A stretch of 33,080 nt of DNA from Gemmatimonas sp. UBA7669 (GCF_002483225.1 NZ_DLHL01000026.1:1-33080), one strand, 5' to 3'; positions 16,361-24,732 are shown, counted from the stretch's first letter. Notes: generated by a model from the sequence alone, not told the origin. Program-made: numbers and translations.

Positions 16361-16563
16361 ACGTCAAGTACTTCAGGGATACGGATACGGCGCTACTCGA
16401 ATTTTCGGACGCCGAAGTGGAAGAGACGCGCGAGATCAGTGAGAACGTCTATGTCGATCTCGACAAGGCAGGCAATCTGGTGAGCATGACGATCGAACAT
16501 GCGGCGACCGTGGCGCGCCTGCCGCATGTGCGCATCGAGGAGATCGACGCGAGCGCGGCGTAA
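16357..16563 (+). CDS. DUF2283 domain protein, putative antitoxin partner
   Basis: 68 residues: MNVKYFRDTDTALLEFSD, SENVYVDLDKAGNLVSMTIEHA. This is the compact beta-rich DUF2283 fold (the usual form is Y.D.D.L.I.....V..T.E....V.VD.D..G...GIEI..A). Acidic overall. It overlaps the preceding DUF4258-like gene by 4 nt. Function is not established; a toxin-antitoxin role is a guess from the pairing. Confidence 0.8.
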   Translation: MNVKYFRDTDTALLEFSDAEVEETREISENVYVDLDKAGNLVSMTIEHAATVARLPHVRIEEIDASAA

Positions 16564-16767
16564 CGTTGCTCGCTGCGCTTCGCGTGGGCACGGTCGCTGG
16601 CATCCCCGCCGAACAGGTCTTGCGCTCTTTCCGCGCCAAGCTCGCCCAGTTGTGGCCCGCGAGCTCACGTTGCGCGGGAGGAGTCCGAGGTTGCTTCGCA
16701 CCGTGATGTCGCCGTTCGCCGTTGCTCGGCGAGGCCATTTCTCAGTACTTCTATCGAAAAGGGTTCT

Positions 16768-16962
16768 ATGGCGATCGTCACCATCTCTACGAGGTTCCAG
16801 GTCGTCATTCCCCGGGAAATCCGGAAGGCGCTGCGACTCGAGCCGGGCCAGAAGGTGCAGGCCCTCCAATACCAGAACCGGGTCGAGTTCATCCCCGTGC
16901 AGTCTATGAACACGATGCGGGGCTTCCTTAAGGGGATCGACACGACGAGCGTCCGCGAGTAG
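16768..16962 (+). CDS. vapB: VapB-type AbrB-fold antitoxin
   Basis: 64 residues with the SpoVT/AbrB swapped-hairpin: MAIVTISTRFQVVIPREIRK, LRLEPGQKVQALQYQNRVEF, then a C-terminal toxin-binding tail RGFLKGIDTTSVRE. AAGGG lies 4 nt before the ATG. The frame after the TAG continues Asp-Arg-Val-TGA, and VapB relatives typically end DRV with their stop overlapping the vapC start; this gene therefore seems to have lost three C-terminal residues to a GAG-to-TAG change. The vapC partner downstream is truncated. Confidence 0.82.
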   Translation: MAIVTISTRFQVVIPREIRKALRLEPGQKVQALQYQNRVEFIPVQSMNTMRGFLKGIDTTSVRE

Positions 16963-16970
16963 GACCGCGT

Positions 16971-16988
16971 GTGAACCTGCTCGATGCC
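16971..16988 (+). pseudogene. vapC: vapC remnant (PIN toxin N-terminus only)
   Basis: GTG 16971 starts a frame reading M-N-L-L-D-A-S, exactly the first residues of PIN-domain VapC toxins, including the first catalytic Asp. After about six codons the sequence becomes the 3' end of the opposite-strand TPR gene, and the frame runs into a stop near 17079 with no PIN similarity. The toxin is therefore lost and 16988/16989 marks a junction. Confidence 0.6.
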
Positions 16989-18638
16989 TCAGCGCAGCAG
17001 AAACCACCACACGGCGCCGCCGGCTGCCGCCAGTGCCGCACCACCTGCGGCCACCCATTTCATGGCACCACCCGATGACGGCACTTCGCCGCGAGGCGCC
17101 GCGCCAGCACGCTTGCTGTTGCTCGACGTGGCCGGCTTTCTCGCAGTGCCGCGCACAGGAGCCGAGGCTTCGGTGGAGATGGCCTGCTGTCCCTTGTCGG
17201 GTGTGGGTAGCACCACGGCCACGCTGCGCGGGGACTGACGCGGCGGCGTGGGGGGCGCGGTGTCCTTCACCGGCGCCGGGGCCACGGCTTGGGCAGGCGC
17301 GACCACGTCATCGACAATGGCGACTGGCTCCGTGACCACGACGGGCGTCATGGCCTCAACGACCTCGACCGGCTCAATGACCGGCGCGGGCTCGACGAGA
17401 TCAATGGTCGGGTCGTCCACGATGCCATGCTGCACGGTGAAGCCCAGCATGGCCGGTGGTTCATTCACCGGCGCATCCGTTGCCGGTGTTGGCGCAGCGA
17501 TCATCTCCGCGGTATCGACGATGTCGATTTCGATGTCCACGGCATCCACCATCTCCACCGACTCTACCGTCTCCACCATCTCGACGGTCTCGATGGATTC
17601 GACGGCATCGGTGATCTCGATGGTGTCGATGATCTCCACGGTGTCGAGCTGGTTCACCGGCTCGGAGATGGCCGGCACACCAGACGGCGTCGTGCGCAAC
17701 AACACATCGGTGAGCACCACGGCATCGCGTAGCGGCTGATCTTCCCAGTCGTCGTCGGCGGCAATGCTGCTGTGCACGTACACCGGCGGCACGGGCACCA
17801 GCGCAGGCGACGGAGCAGGCGCCGGTGCAGCGGGTGGCACAAGCAACGCATCCACGTCGTCCTGCTGGGCCTGCGCCAAGGCCTCGCGCTCGGCCACCGT
17901 GCGCGTGACTTCCGCGAGCACGGCCGAGACCGGCGTCATGGAGGGCGTGGACACATCAGTCGGCATGGGAACTGACACCGGAGCCGGCGGCGCCACTGGC
18001 AATCCAACGGGCGGTGTGAGCGACGCCTCCTGCGCCTGACGGGCTCTCACAGCGGCCACACGCGCAAGCAGCGCATCGGCACGCGCGGTAGACAGCTCAT
18101 GCGCGTCCAGCAGGGCATGCAGGCGCAGCAGCATGGGCTCGGCGTTGGCCGGATGACCGGCCGCGAGGGCAATGCGTGCGCCGTTCTCGAGCACGGTGGC
18201 CAGGCGCGCGTCTTCGTCGCCGACACGATGCTCGATGCCCGCGATGGCGCGCTGCACCAGCGCCATGGCCTCGTCTGCGCGACCGGCGGCCGCGAGCATG
18301 ACGGCCAGATCGGTGCGCGCACGCGCCACCGGCATGCCGTCCTCGCCGGCCAGCGCGACACGCAGGGCGCAGGCCCGCTGTGCCTGCTGAATGGCGTCGT
18401 CCAGGCGGCCCGCGCGATACAGGGCCTGCGACAGATTGCCGAGCACCATGGCCAGCGGGTCGTGCGCCGTGGCATCGGCCGGCAACCGGCGCGCCAGGGC
18501 ATCGGCCGCCGCCGCAAACGCCTCCGCGGCCTCGCTCCACTCCGCGTCGGCGGAAAGGGCGAGGCCTCGGTCGTTGTCTTCCCACCAACTGTCAGCGGGG
18601 AGTGCGGGATCGTGCTGGGTCATGCCGGAGTGGACCAT
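16989..18638 (-). CDS. TPR protein with acidic repeat region and C-terminal membrane anchor
   Basis: 549 residues. The N-terminal 200 residues are TPR-like helical pairs (WSEAAEAFAAAADALARRLP, LGNLSQALYRAGRLDDAIQQ, LAVMLAAAGRADEAMALVQR). A Pro/Ala/Val-rich linker follows, then about 45 residues of degenerate V-E-x-(I/V)-(D/E)-T repeats around residues 335-380, more acidic linker, a basic Ser/Arg stretch and a C-terminal helix (WVAAGGAALAAAGGAVWWFL) ending LLR. This is a cytoplasmic or tail-anchored scaffold by appearance; no enzyme motif is seen. ATG 18623 is an alternative start five codons in. Its 3' end abuts the truncated vapC. Confidence 0.8.
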   Translation of the reverse strand: MVHSGMTQHDPALPADSWWEDNDRGLALSADAEWSEAAEAFAAAADALARRLPADATAHDPLAMVLGNLSQALYRAGRLDDAIQQAQRACALRVALAGEDGMPVARARTDLAVMLAAAGRADEAMALVQRAIAGIEHRVGDEDARLATVLENGARIALAAGHPANAEPMLLRLHALLDAHELSTARADALLARVAAVRARQAQEASLTPPVGLPVAPPAPVSVPMPTDVSTPSMTPVSAVLAEVTRTVAEREALAQAQQDDVDALLVPPAAPAPAPSPALVPVPPVYVHSSIAADDDWEDQPLRDAVVLTDVLLRTTPSGVPAISEPVNQLDTVEIIDTIEITDAVESIETVEMVETVESVEMVDAVDIEIDIVDTAEMIAAPTPATDAPVNEPPAMLGFTVQHGIVDDPTIDLVEPAPVIEPVEVVEAMTPVVVTEPVAIVDDVVAPAQAVAPAPVKDTAPPTPPRQSPRSVAVVLPTPDKGQQAISTEASAPVRGTARKPATSSNSKRAGAAPRGEVPSSGGAMKWVAAGGAALAAAGGAVWWFLLR

Positions 18639-18885
18639 ACCTTGGCTGACGCGCCGTGACAGGGGGCGTCACGTGTCCAGCCATCTGTCATCAGGATCGT
18701 GCCCGGACCGTGATACCCTCGCAGAATGCGAGACGGTCCGCCGCGGAAAAGACTGGCAAGTCGCCACACGATGCGCGTGCAGCCACTCGAGAGGGGGAAG
18801 CGCAATATGCCACCGCAACGTCGGCATGCCAGCATCCGCGCAAATTTCGCGTTGACGTGTGCGTGGGATGTCGTAGGTTGGAGAC

Positions 18886-19749
18886 ATGTCGCGCCGTGAA
18901 CTCCCGCTCATGAATATGCCTCGCAGCACTCCGCTACGCAGCACTCCGCTACGCAGCACTCCGCTACGCAGCGCCGCCAGCATATTGGCCACGGTGCTCG
19001 CGACCGCCTGCGGTGGGTCGCAGGACACGATCATCCCCAAGGCCACGCCCGAGGAGATCGAAGCCGCCAGCGCACGCGCCGATTCCATGCTGCGTGCACC
19101 GGATCGCACGGAGCAGATGCTGGACTCCATGCGGCGGGCCATGGACCGTCAGGTCGACTCGGCCATGGTGACCACCGGCAGCGGCGACGGGACCATTGCC
19201 CCGGTACTCACCGAGGCGGGGGCGGCGGCGGTGGCGGCCACGGCGGAACTGGCCGCATCGGCCGGGCGTGAGATGTCGCGCCGCGCGCAGGCCAGGGGCG
19301 ACTCCATGGCGCGCGCCATTGCCGCACAACTGGCCGCCACTGACGCGAGCTCCGACAGGGCGCGTGGTGACTCCGTACGCGGCGTGCTGGTGTGGCAGGG
19401 CGCTGAACCCGCGCGCAACGTGGCGCTCAAGCAGGGCGCGCAGACGGTCACCCTCAGCGGCATGGCCACCGGTGGCCTAAGCAAGCTGGTGGGCACCGAG
19501 GTCACGGTGCGTGGGGTCAAGGTCACGCCACGTGATGTGGTGGTGTCGGACTTTGTCGTGCGCGCACACGAGGGGGTGCCGGCGCTCGATGGGATCGTCG
19601 AGTCGGATGGCAGCCTGCGGCTGACTGACGGCAGCGGCGTGCGTCGTGTAGTGCTGCCCGAACCGGTGCGCGAGATGACCGGTGCGCGCGTGTGGATTGC
19701 GCAGCGCAATGGCCGTACGACCGGTTACGGACTGATCGTACGGCGCTGA
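18886..19749 (+). CDS. Lipoprotein of unknown function with repeat-extended signal peptide
   Basis: 287 residues. The N-terminus has three tandem RSTPL units, then a hydrophobic core and lipobox LATAC (Cys about 42). A helical, Ala/Arg/Asp-rich region (EEIEAASARADSMLRAPD...) follows, and a C-terminal beta-rich domain with two similar units (GVLVWQGAEPARNVAL...GTEVTVRGVKVTPRDVVVSDFVV and GIVESDGSLRLTDGSGVRRVVL...GARVWIAQRN). The latter looks OB-like, but no family is assigned. ATG 18886 has GGAG very close upstream; ATG 18910 is an alternative that still precedes the repeats. Confidence 0.75.
   Translation: MSRRELPLMNMPRSTPLRSTPLRSTPLRSAASILATVLATACGGSQDTIIPKATPEEIEAASARADSMLRAPDRTEQMLDSMRRAMDRQVDSAMVTTGSGDGTIAPVLTEAGAAAVAATAELAASAGREMSRRAQARGDSMARAIAAQLAATDASSDRARGDSVRGVLVWQGAEPARNVALKQGAQTVTLSGMATGGLSKLVGTEVTVRGVKVTPRDVVVSDFVVRAHEGVPALDGIVESDGSLRLTDGSGVRRVVLPEPVREMTGARVWIAQRNGRTTGYGLIVRR
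18922..18972 (+). repeat. 15-bp tandem repeat, three copies plus a partial
   Basis: The unit CGCAGCACTCCGCTA repeats exactly at 18922, 18937 and 18952 and then begins a fourth copy (CGCAGC). It is in frame and encodes Arg-Ser-Thr-Pro-Leu in the basic region of a lipoprotein signal peptide. Copy-number change would keep the frame. Confidence 0.95.
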
Positions 19750-19780
19750 GCGCTTTACTCTGATTGCTTGGCGTTGAACG

Positions 19781-19807
19781 CGCGACGCGGTATCAGCCCG
19801 CGTCGCG
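19781..19807. terminator. Hairpin between convergent genes
   Basis: A perfect 10-bp inverted repeat CGCGACGCGG/CCGCGTCGCG with a 7-nt loop lies between the lipoprotein gene and the permease gene, and includes the permease stop codon. There is no T-run, so a bidirectional terminator is plausible but not proven. Confidence 0.4.
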
Positions 19808-22594
19808 GATGGCCATCATGGGTGTTTCGCGGTACACATCACGGCTCGTGAGCCAGCCAATGAGCATGGTCAGCAGCAGCATGCCGACCGCAATGATGGC
19901 CGTTGGGCCAAGTGCCGCGTCGAAGGGCGTGTCGAACAGGAAGGTCGTGATGCCCCAGGCGCCGCCAAACGAGAGCAGCATGCCCGTGAGTGCACCGAGT
20001 GCGCCGAGCGCCGCATACTCCGCCAGCAGCACCCGCGCCACCTGACGGCGCGAAGCGCCCAGGGTGCGCAGCAACACACCTTCCCGCAGTCGGGCCCGGC
20101 GCGTGGCGGCCACGGCGCTGAAGAGCACCGGCACACCCATGGCCAGTGAGAAGAGACCGAGGAAGCGAATGGCCAGCGTCACGCGATCGACGATGTTGCC
20201 AATGGTCTGACGTACGAGTGTGAGATCGAGACTGGACACGTTGGGGAAACGCCGCACGATGTCACGCTGCACGGTGGACAGGGCATCACCCGCCGGCACG
20301 TTGGCAATGAACACGAACTGTTGCGGCGCACGACGTAGCGCGGCCGGTTCGAAGACGGCAAAGAAGTTGGCTTCGAAGCGGCCCCAGTTCACCGTGCGCG
20401 TATTGGCCAGCACCGTGCGCACGGGCACCCCCTGCACGTTCCACACGATCGTGTCGCCGACACTCACGCCCAGGTCCTGCGCGAGTTCGGTTTCGAGCGA
20501 CAGCGCAAACGGTGCATCGGGATTGGCCGCACGCGCGGCATCCCGCTCGGCGGCCGGCGCAAACCACTCGCCACTGGCCAGCGTTTCCGAGGCCGAGATG
20601 GAATCGCGATACGTGGAGCGATACTCGCGGCGCAGCGTCCAGCCCGCGCGTCGCACCGTGGTATCCGCCTGCAGCTCGGTCACACTGCGGCCGTTGATGG
20701 CATCGATGCGCATGGTGACGATGGGGGTGCGCTGCACCACCTCATGACCGCGCGCCCGGAAGAGCGAGTCCAGCGGCGGGGCCTGGTCGTCCTGCACGTC
20801 AAACAACAGCAGGTTGCCCGCGGCTCCGCTGGTGGTGGCCTGCACGGTGCCGAGCAGATTGGCCTGCACGAGATACACGGTGCTGAGCAGGAAGGCGCCA
20901 AAGCCCAGCGCGAGGGTGACCGCGCGTGTCTGATTGGCGGGGCGGTGCAGGTTGGCGATGCCCTGACGCAATTCAAACGGCCAGGACGGACGGGTCGTGC
21001 GACGCGCGAGTGCAATGAGCAGTGTGGCCGCCACCCAGAGCACACCCACGACGGCCACGATGCCGGCGGTGGTGGCAAGGCCCTCACGCACATTGCCAAT
21101 GCGCGAGAGCACAATGGCCACGACACTGCCCACCAGCAGGCCGTCCACCAGCAACCGTGCGCCGTCGCGCCATTCACTGGGCAGCGCCGCCGGGTCGGCG
21201 TTTCGACGAATGGCCTGCAGCGGCGACACGCGGCGCAGTGCGAGCAGCGGACGCAAGGCAAACACCAGCGACACCCAGACACCGGTGCCGAGTCCCAGCA
21301 GCAGCGGCAGGGGCTCGAGCTGAATGGCCACGTCTACGGGCAGGAACTCGCCCGTGACCTTGGGCAGGAGGAACTGCACGGCCACACCCAAGGCGGCGCC
21401 GGCCGTGGCGCCAACCAGACCCATGGCCGCCGCCTGCACCACGTACAGCGCCATGACCTGACGACTGGTGGCACCAAGACAGCGCAGCACGGCCACGGTG
21501 TCGATCTTGGACGACACAAACGCGTTCACCCCACTGGCCACGCCAATGCCGCCCAACAGCAGCGCAATGAGACCAATCACGCTGAGAAAATCCGCGAGCC
21601 GCAGCACGGCCTCGGTGAGGTCCTCCTCGGTGTCGGCCACCGTGCGCACGCGCACACGAGTGGCCGGCGTGCGGGTGCTGAGGCCTGTGGCAGCGGAGGC
21701 GGAATCGGTTGTGGCGCTACGCGTATCGCTGCTGCTGTCTGCGGTAGCCAGCGCCGCGCTGCTATCAACACCGAGCGGCAAGGTGACCGTGGTGTCTTCC
21801 TCGGCTTCACCACCGCCAGGACCCGCACGTTCGTTGTCGTCACCACGCGCTTCGCGGGCTTCCTGCAGTGCAGCGGCGACCGGATCGATGCGGCGCCGCA
21901 GGTTGCGCGCCACAAGGGCCGCACTACTCGTGCTCTGCTGCGACGCGGGGAGCTGCAGCACCATTTCGTATTCGGCGCGACTGCCGAACTGCAGCAGCCC
22001 CATGCTCGGCAACCAGCGCTCGGACACATAAATGCGCGGGCCGATGACGGCCGTGATGCCGGCGTCGCCCGGCACATTGCCGAGTGTGCCGGCAATGGTG
22101 AAGCGCTGCTTGCCAAGACGCAGGGTGTCGCCCACGCGCGTGTCGAGTGCCACGAGCAGCGAGGCGTCGACAAACGCAATGCTGTCGTCATGCACACGCG
22201 CCCAGCCGTCGGCGGGCACGGTTTCCACGGCGCCGTAGAACGGATAGCCGCGCCCCACGGCGCGCACTTGTGCGAGACGTGTGGTGCCAGCGGGTTCGGC
22301 CAGCGCCATTGAGGCAAACGTCGTCACGCGAGCCATGGGCACGTTGGCCGTTCGCAGCGAATCGGCAATGGTGTCGATGACGGCCGGGAACGCGTTGCGC
22401 GCCTGCAGCGCCATGTCGCCGCCCAAGAGGGCGCGCGACTGATTGCGAATGGAACGCGTGACGTTGCCGGCGAAGGAGTCGATGGCCACGAGGGCCGCGA
22501 CACCAAACGCAATGGACGACATGTACAGCGCCAACCGGCGGCGGGCCGTGCGACTTTCGCGCCAGGCCAACCTCAGCAAGGTCGCGATGGTCAT
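19793..22594 (-). CDS. ABC transporter permease, FtsX/YbbP-like
   Basis: 933 residues. N-terminal helix (LYMSSIAFGVAALVAIDSF) followed by a large periplasmic MacB-like domain. An FtsX block begins around residue 335 (LSVIGLIALLLGGIGVASGV, KIDTVAVLRCLGATSRQVM). Central helices are followed by a second periplasmic domain and a C-terminal FtsX block (LGLFSLAMGVPVLFSAV, RLREGVLLRTLGASRRQVARVL). This doubled layout is that of YbbP-type permeases thought to extract lipid-linked substrates. A Ser/Thr/Ala/Asp-rich insert of roughly 70 residues precedes the first FtsX block. The gene overlaps the ATPase gene by 4 nt, so they form one transporter. Confidence 0.92.
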   Translation of the reverse strand: MTIATLLRLAWRESRTARRRLALYMSSIAFGVAALVAIDSFAGNVTRSIRNQSRALLGGDMALQARNAFPAVIDTIADSLRTANVPMARVTTFASMALAEPAGTTRLAQVRAVGRGYPFYGAVETVPADGWARVHDDSIAFVDASLLVALDTRVGDTLRLGKQRFTIAGTLGNVPGDAGITAVIGPRIYVSERWLPSMGLLQFGSRAEYEMVLQLPASQQSTSSAALVARNLRRRIDPVAAALQEAREARGDDNERAGPGGGEAEEDTTVTLPLGVDSSAALATADSSSDTRSATTDSASAATGLSTRTPATRVRVRTVADTEEDLTEAVLRLADFLSVIGLIALLLGGIGVASGVNAFVSSKIDTVAVLRCLGATSRQVMALYVVQAAAMGLVGATAGAALGVAVQFLLPKVTGEFLPVDVAIQLEPLPLLLGLGTGVWVSLVFALRPLLALRRVSPLQAIRRNADPAALPSEWRDGARLLVDGLLVGSVVAIVLSRIGNVREGLATTAGIVAVVGVLWVAATLLIALARRTTRPSWPFELRQGIANLHRPANQTRAVTLALGFGAFLLSTVYLVQANLLGTVQATTSGAAGNLLLFDVQDDQAPPLDSLFRARGHEVVQRTPIVTMRIDAINGRSVTELQADTTVRRAGWTLRREYRSTYRDSISASETLASGEWFAPAAERDAARAANPDAPFALSLETELAQDLGVSVGDTIVWNVQGVPVRTVLANTRTVNWGRFEANFFAVFEPAALRRAPQQFVFIANVPAGDALSTVQRDIVRRFPNVSSLDLTLVRQTIGNIVDRVTLAIRFLGLFSLAMGVPVLFSAVAATRRARLREGVLLRTLGASRRQVARVLLAEYAALGALGALTGMLLSFGGAWGITTFLFDTPFDAALGPTAIIAVGMLLLTMLIGWLTSRDVYRETPMMAIRDAG

Positions 22595-23289
22595 GCGGGT
22601 TGGTCGTGCTGATGGAATACGTCTTCCACGATGACGCCATCACGCAGACGAATGGTGCGCTGCGTGCGCGCGGCGAGGGCCGGGTCGTGTGTGACGAGCA
22701 CGATGGTGCAGCCGCGCTCGCGATTGAGCGCCTGCAGCAGTTCCACGATGCGCTCGCCGGTGCTGCCGTCGAGATTGCCCGTGGGTTCGTCGGCGAAGAG
22801 AATGCGCGGCTCGTTCACGAAGGCGCGGGCCAGCGCCACACGCTGCTGCTCACCGCCCGAGAGTTGCTGCGGGAAGTGGTGAATGCGGTCGCCCAGCCCC
22901 ACGCGGGTGAGCAGGTCGGTGGCGCGTGTGGCCGCTTCGCGCACCGTGCCGGTGCCCGAGAGCTCGAGCGGCACCTGCACATTCTCGAGCGCCGTGAGCG
23001 TGGGAATGAGCTGGAAGCTCTGAAACACGAAGCCCACTTTCTCGCCGCGCAGCTTCGCCCGTGCGTCTTCGTCCAGCGTATTGAGGTCGACCCCATCGAG
23101 GGACACCGAGCCCTGCGACGGGGTATCGAGTCCGGCAAGCAGGCCGAGCAGGGTGGTCTTGCCGCTGCCGGAGGGGCCGACGATGGACACAAAGGCCCCG
23201 GCCGGTACGTCAAAGGACACATGATCCAGCACCGTCAGATGCTGGGTGCCGGACTTATACTCCTTGGTCAACCCACGAGCGACGAGCAT
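22591..23289 (-). CDS. ABC transporter ATP-binding protein, YbbA/LolD-like
   Basis: The reading frame extends upstream to 23481, but family alignment (MLVARGLTKEYKSG) sets the start at ATG 23289, giving 232 residues. Walker A is GPSGSGKTT, Q-loop VFQSFQLIPTLTALENV, signature LSGGEQQRVALARAF, Walker B ILFADEPTGNLD and H-loop VTHD. It energises the downstream FtsX-like permease. The start codon overlaps that of the divergent esterase gene. Confidence 0.95.
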   Translation of the reverse strand: MLVARGLTKEYKSGTQHLTVLDHVSFDVPAGAFVSIVGPSGSGKTTLLGLLAGLDTPSQGSVSLDGVDLNTLDEDARAKLRGEKVGFVFQSFQLIPTLTALENVQVPLELSGTGTVREAATRATDLLTRVGLGDRIHHFPQQLSGGEQQRVALARAFVNEPRILFADEPTGNLDGSTGERIVELLQALNRERGCTIVLVTHDPALAARTQRTIRLRDGVIVEDVFHQHDQPA

Positions 23290-24064
23290 GCGAGAGCAAT
23301 CAGAGGGGAACCGACGTCGGATGGCCGTGGCGGCGCTGCTGATGGCAGCAGGCACCGCGATGGCGTGCAGTGACGGGGCAGCGGCGCGTGCGGACAGCAC
23401 GGGTGCAGCGGCCTCGGCCAGAGCGGAGAATACACCGGATAACGCGAAAGAGCCGGCTTCACGTGCCCCGCGGCTGGTCATTCTCGGGACGAGTCTGACG
23501 GCGGGCCTTGGCCTGCCACCGGAGAAGGCCTACCCGTCGGTGCTGCAGGCGCTGGCCGATTCGGCCGGCGTGCCGGTGCGCATCGTCAACGCGGGGCTCA
23601 GCGGCGAGACCTCGGCGGGGGCGCTGCGCCGCGCGGGCTGGGTGCTGGACCAGCCGGCTGATGTCGTGGTGCTGGAGGTGGGTGCCAATGACGGGCTGCG
23701 GGGTGTGGACCCCGACTCGACCTACGCCAACCTGCTGGGGCTGATCGACAGTGTGCGCACGCAGCAGCCGGGGGCCAGGGTGGCTCTGGTGCAGATGGAA
23801 GCGCCCACGAACCTCGGGCCGCAGTATACGCGGGCCTTTCACGAGGCCTACGTGAAGGCGGCGGCGGCCCGGCAGGTGCCCCTGCTGCCCTTCCTGCTGG
23901 AAGGGGTGGCCGGGGTGGCGGCGCTCAACCAGGGCGACGGCATTCACCCCAATGCCGAGGGGGCGCGTCGGGTGGCGGCCACCCTGTGGACGGGTATCCG
24001 GCCGTTGCTGGCGTCTGATGGCGCCAAGGCGGATTCGGCGGGGTCGGGGGCCACGGTCCGATAG
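23288..24064 (+). CDS. SGNH/GDSL esterase, TesA-like lipoprotein
   Basis: 258 residues from ATG 23288. Signal peptide with lipobox TAMAC (Cys 27), then the SGNH fold: block I VILGTSLTAGLGL with the nucleophile Ser 69, block II NAGLSGETSAGAL (Gly), block III VVLEVGANDGLRGVDP (Asn), block V GDGIHPNAEGARRVA with the Asp-x-x-His pair. TesA-type enzymes hydrolyse acyl-thioesters or lysophospholipids. The GDSL Asp is replaced by Thr, giving GTSL; catalytic residues are otherwise complete. ATG 23321 is a possible shorter start that keeps the lipobox. TesA next to YbbAP is a conserved arrangement in proteobacteria. Confidence 0.9.
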   Translation: MREQSEGNRRRMAVAALLMAAGTAMACSDGAAARADSTGAAASARAENTPDNAKEPASRAPRLVILGTSLTAGLGLPPEKAYPSVLQALADSAGVPVRIVNAGLSGETSAGALRRAGWVLDQPADVVVLEVGANDGLRGVDPDSTYANLLGLIDSVRTQQPGARVALVQMEAPTNLGPQYTRAFHEAYVKAAAARQVPLLPFLLEGVAGVAALNQGDGIHPNAEGARRVAATLWTGIRPLLASDGAKADSAGSGATVR

Positions 24065-24165
24065 GCGGGCAGGCCCTACCGGAGGGCGGCCAGGGGGCCT
24101 ATGTTTCGAGGCTGCACCGGTTTCCGGTCCAAACCCGACGTTCAACCTGCGCGCAGGTCTTTCTT

Positions 24166-24732
24166 ATGGCTTTCTCCGCAACGCAAATCCGCCGCGGCAT
24201 GGTCCTCGTGTTCGAGGGCGATCCGTGCCGGGTCATCGAGTTCCGTCACCACACGCCGGGCAACCTGCGCGCGATGGTGCAGGCGAAGCTCAAGAACCTG
24301 CGCACGGGTTCGAGCTTCGAGCATCGTTTCCGTGCCGCGGACACGATCGTGAAGGCGGACATGGAAACGCACGAGCTCGAGTTCCTGTATCAAGGCGGCG
24401 ACTCGTACCACTTCATGAACGCCGAGAACTACGACCAGATCGAGCTCGACGAAGAAGCGTTGGGTGATTCGGCCCCGTGGATGCAGCCGGGTCTCAAGAT
24501 CCTGGCCGAGTACTACAACGGCCGGCCGATCGGCATCCAGCTCCCGAACTCGCTCGTGTTCGAGATCGTGGACACGGCGCCGGTGGTGCGTGGTGCGACC
24601 AAGACGGCGTCGTCGAAGCCGGCCAAGCTGGAGAACGGCGTGACGGTGAACGTGCCGGAGTTCGTGGAGCAGGGCACGCGCGTGCGTGTCAATCCGAACA
24701 CCGGTGAGTACCTCGACCGCGCGAAGGACTGA
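24166..24732 (+). CDS. efp: Translation elongation factor P
   Basis: 188 residues, full length. Domain I (1-65) contains GMVLVFEGDPCRVIEFRHHT, domain II LEFLYQGGDSYHFMNAENYDQIEL, domain III FEIVDTAPVVRGATKTASSKPAKLENG and the terminal GTRVRVNPNTGEYLDR. EF-P rescues ribosomes stalled at polyproline. The loop that normally reads PGKGxA or PGRGxA is P-G-N-L-R-A here, so the modified Lys/Arg position is Asn 33. AGG lies about 8 nt before the ATG. A tRNA cluster follows on the same strand. Confidence 0.95.
   Translation: MAFSATQIRRGMVLVFEGDPCRVIEFRHHTPGNLRAMVQAKLKNLRTGSSFEHRFRAADTIVKADMETHELEFLYQGGDSYHFMNAENYDQIELDEEALGDSAPWMQPGLKILAEYYNGRPIGIQLPNSLVFEIVDTAPVVRGATKTASSKPAKLENGVTVNVPEFVEQGTRVRVNPNTGEYLDRAKD

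Noticed and set aside
20744..22312. 522-codon open frame on the plus strand
   Set aside because: Antisense to the FtsX-like permease; no domain-like pattern, rich in Gly/His/Arg/Gln.
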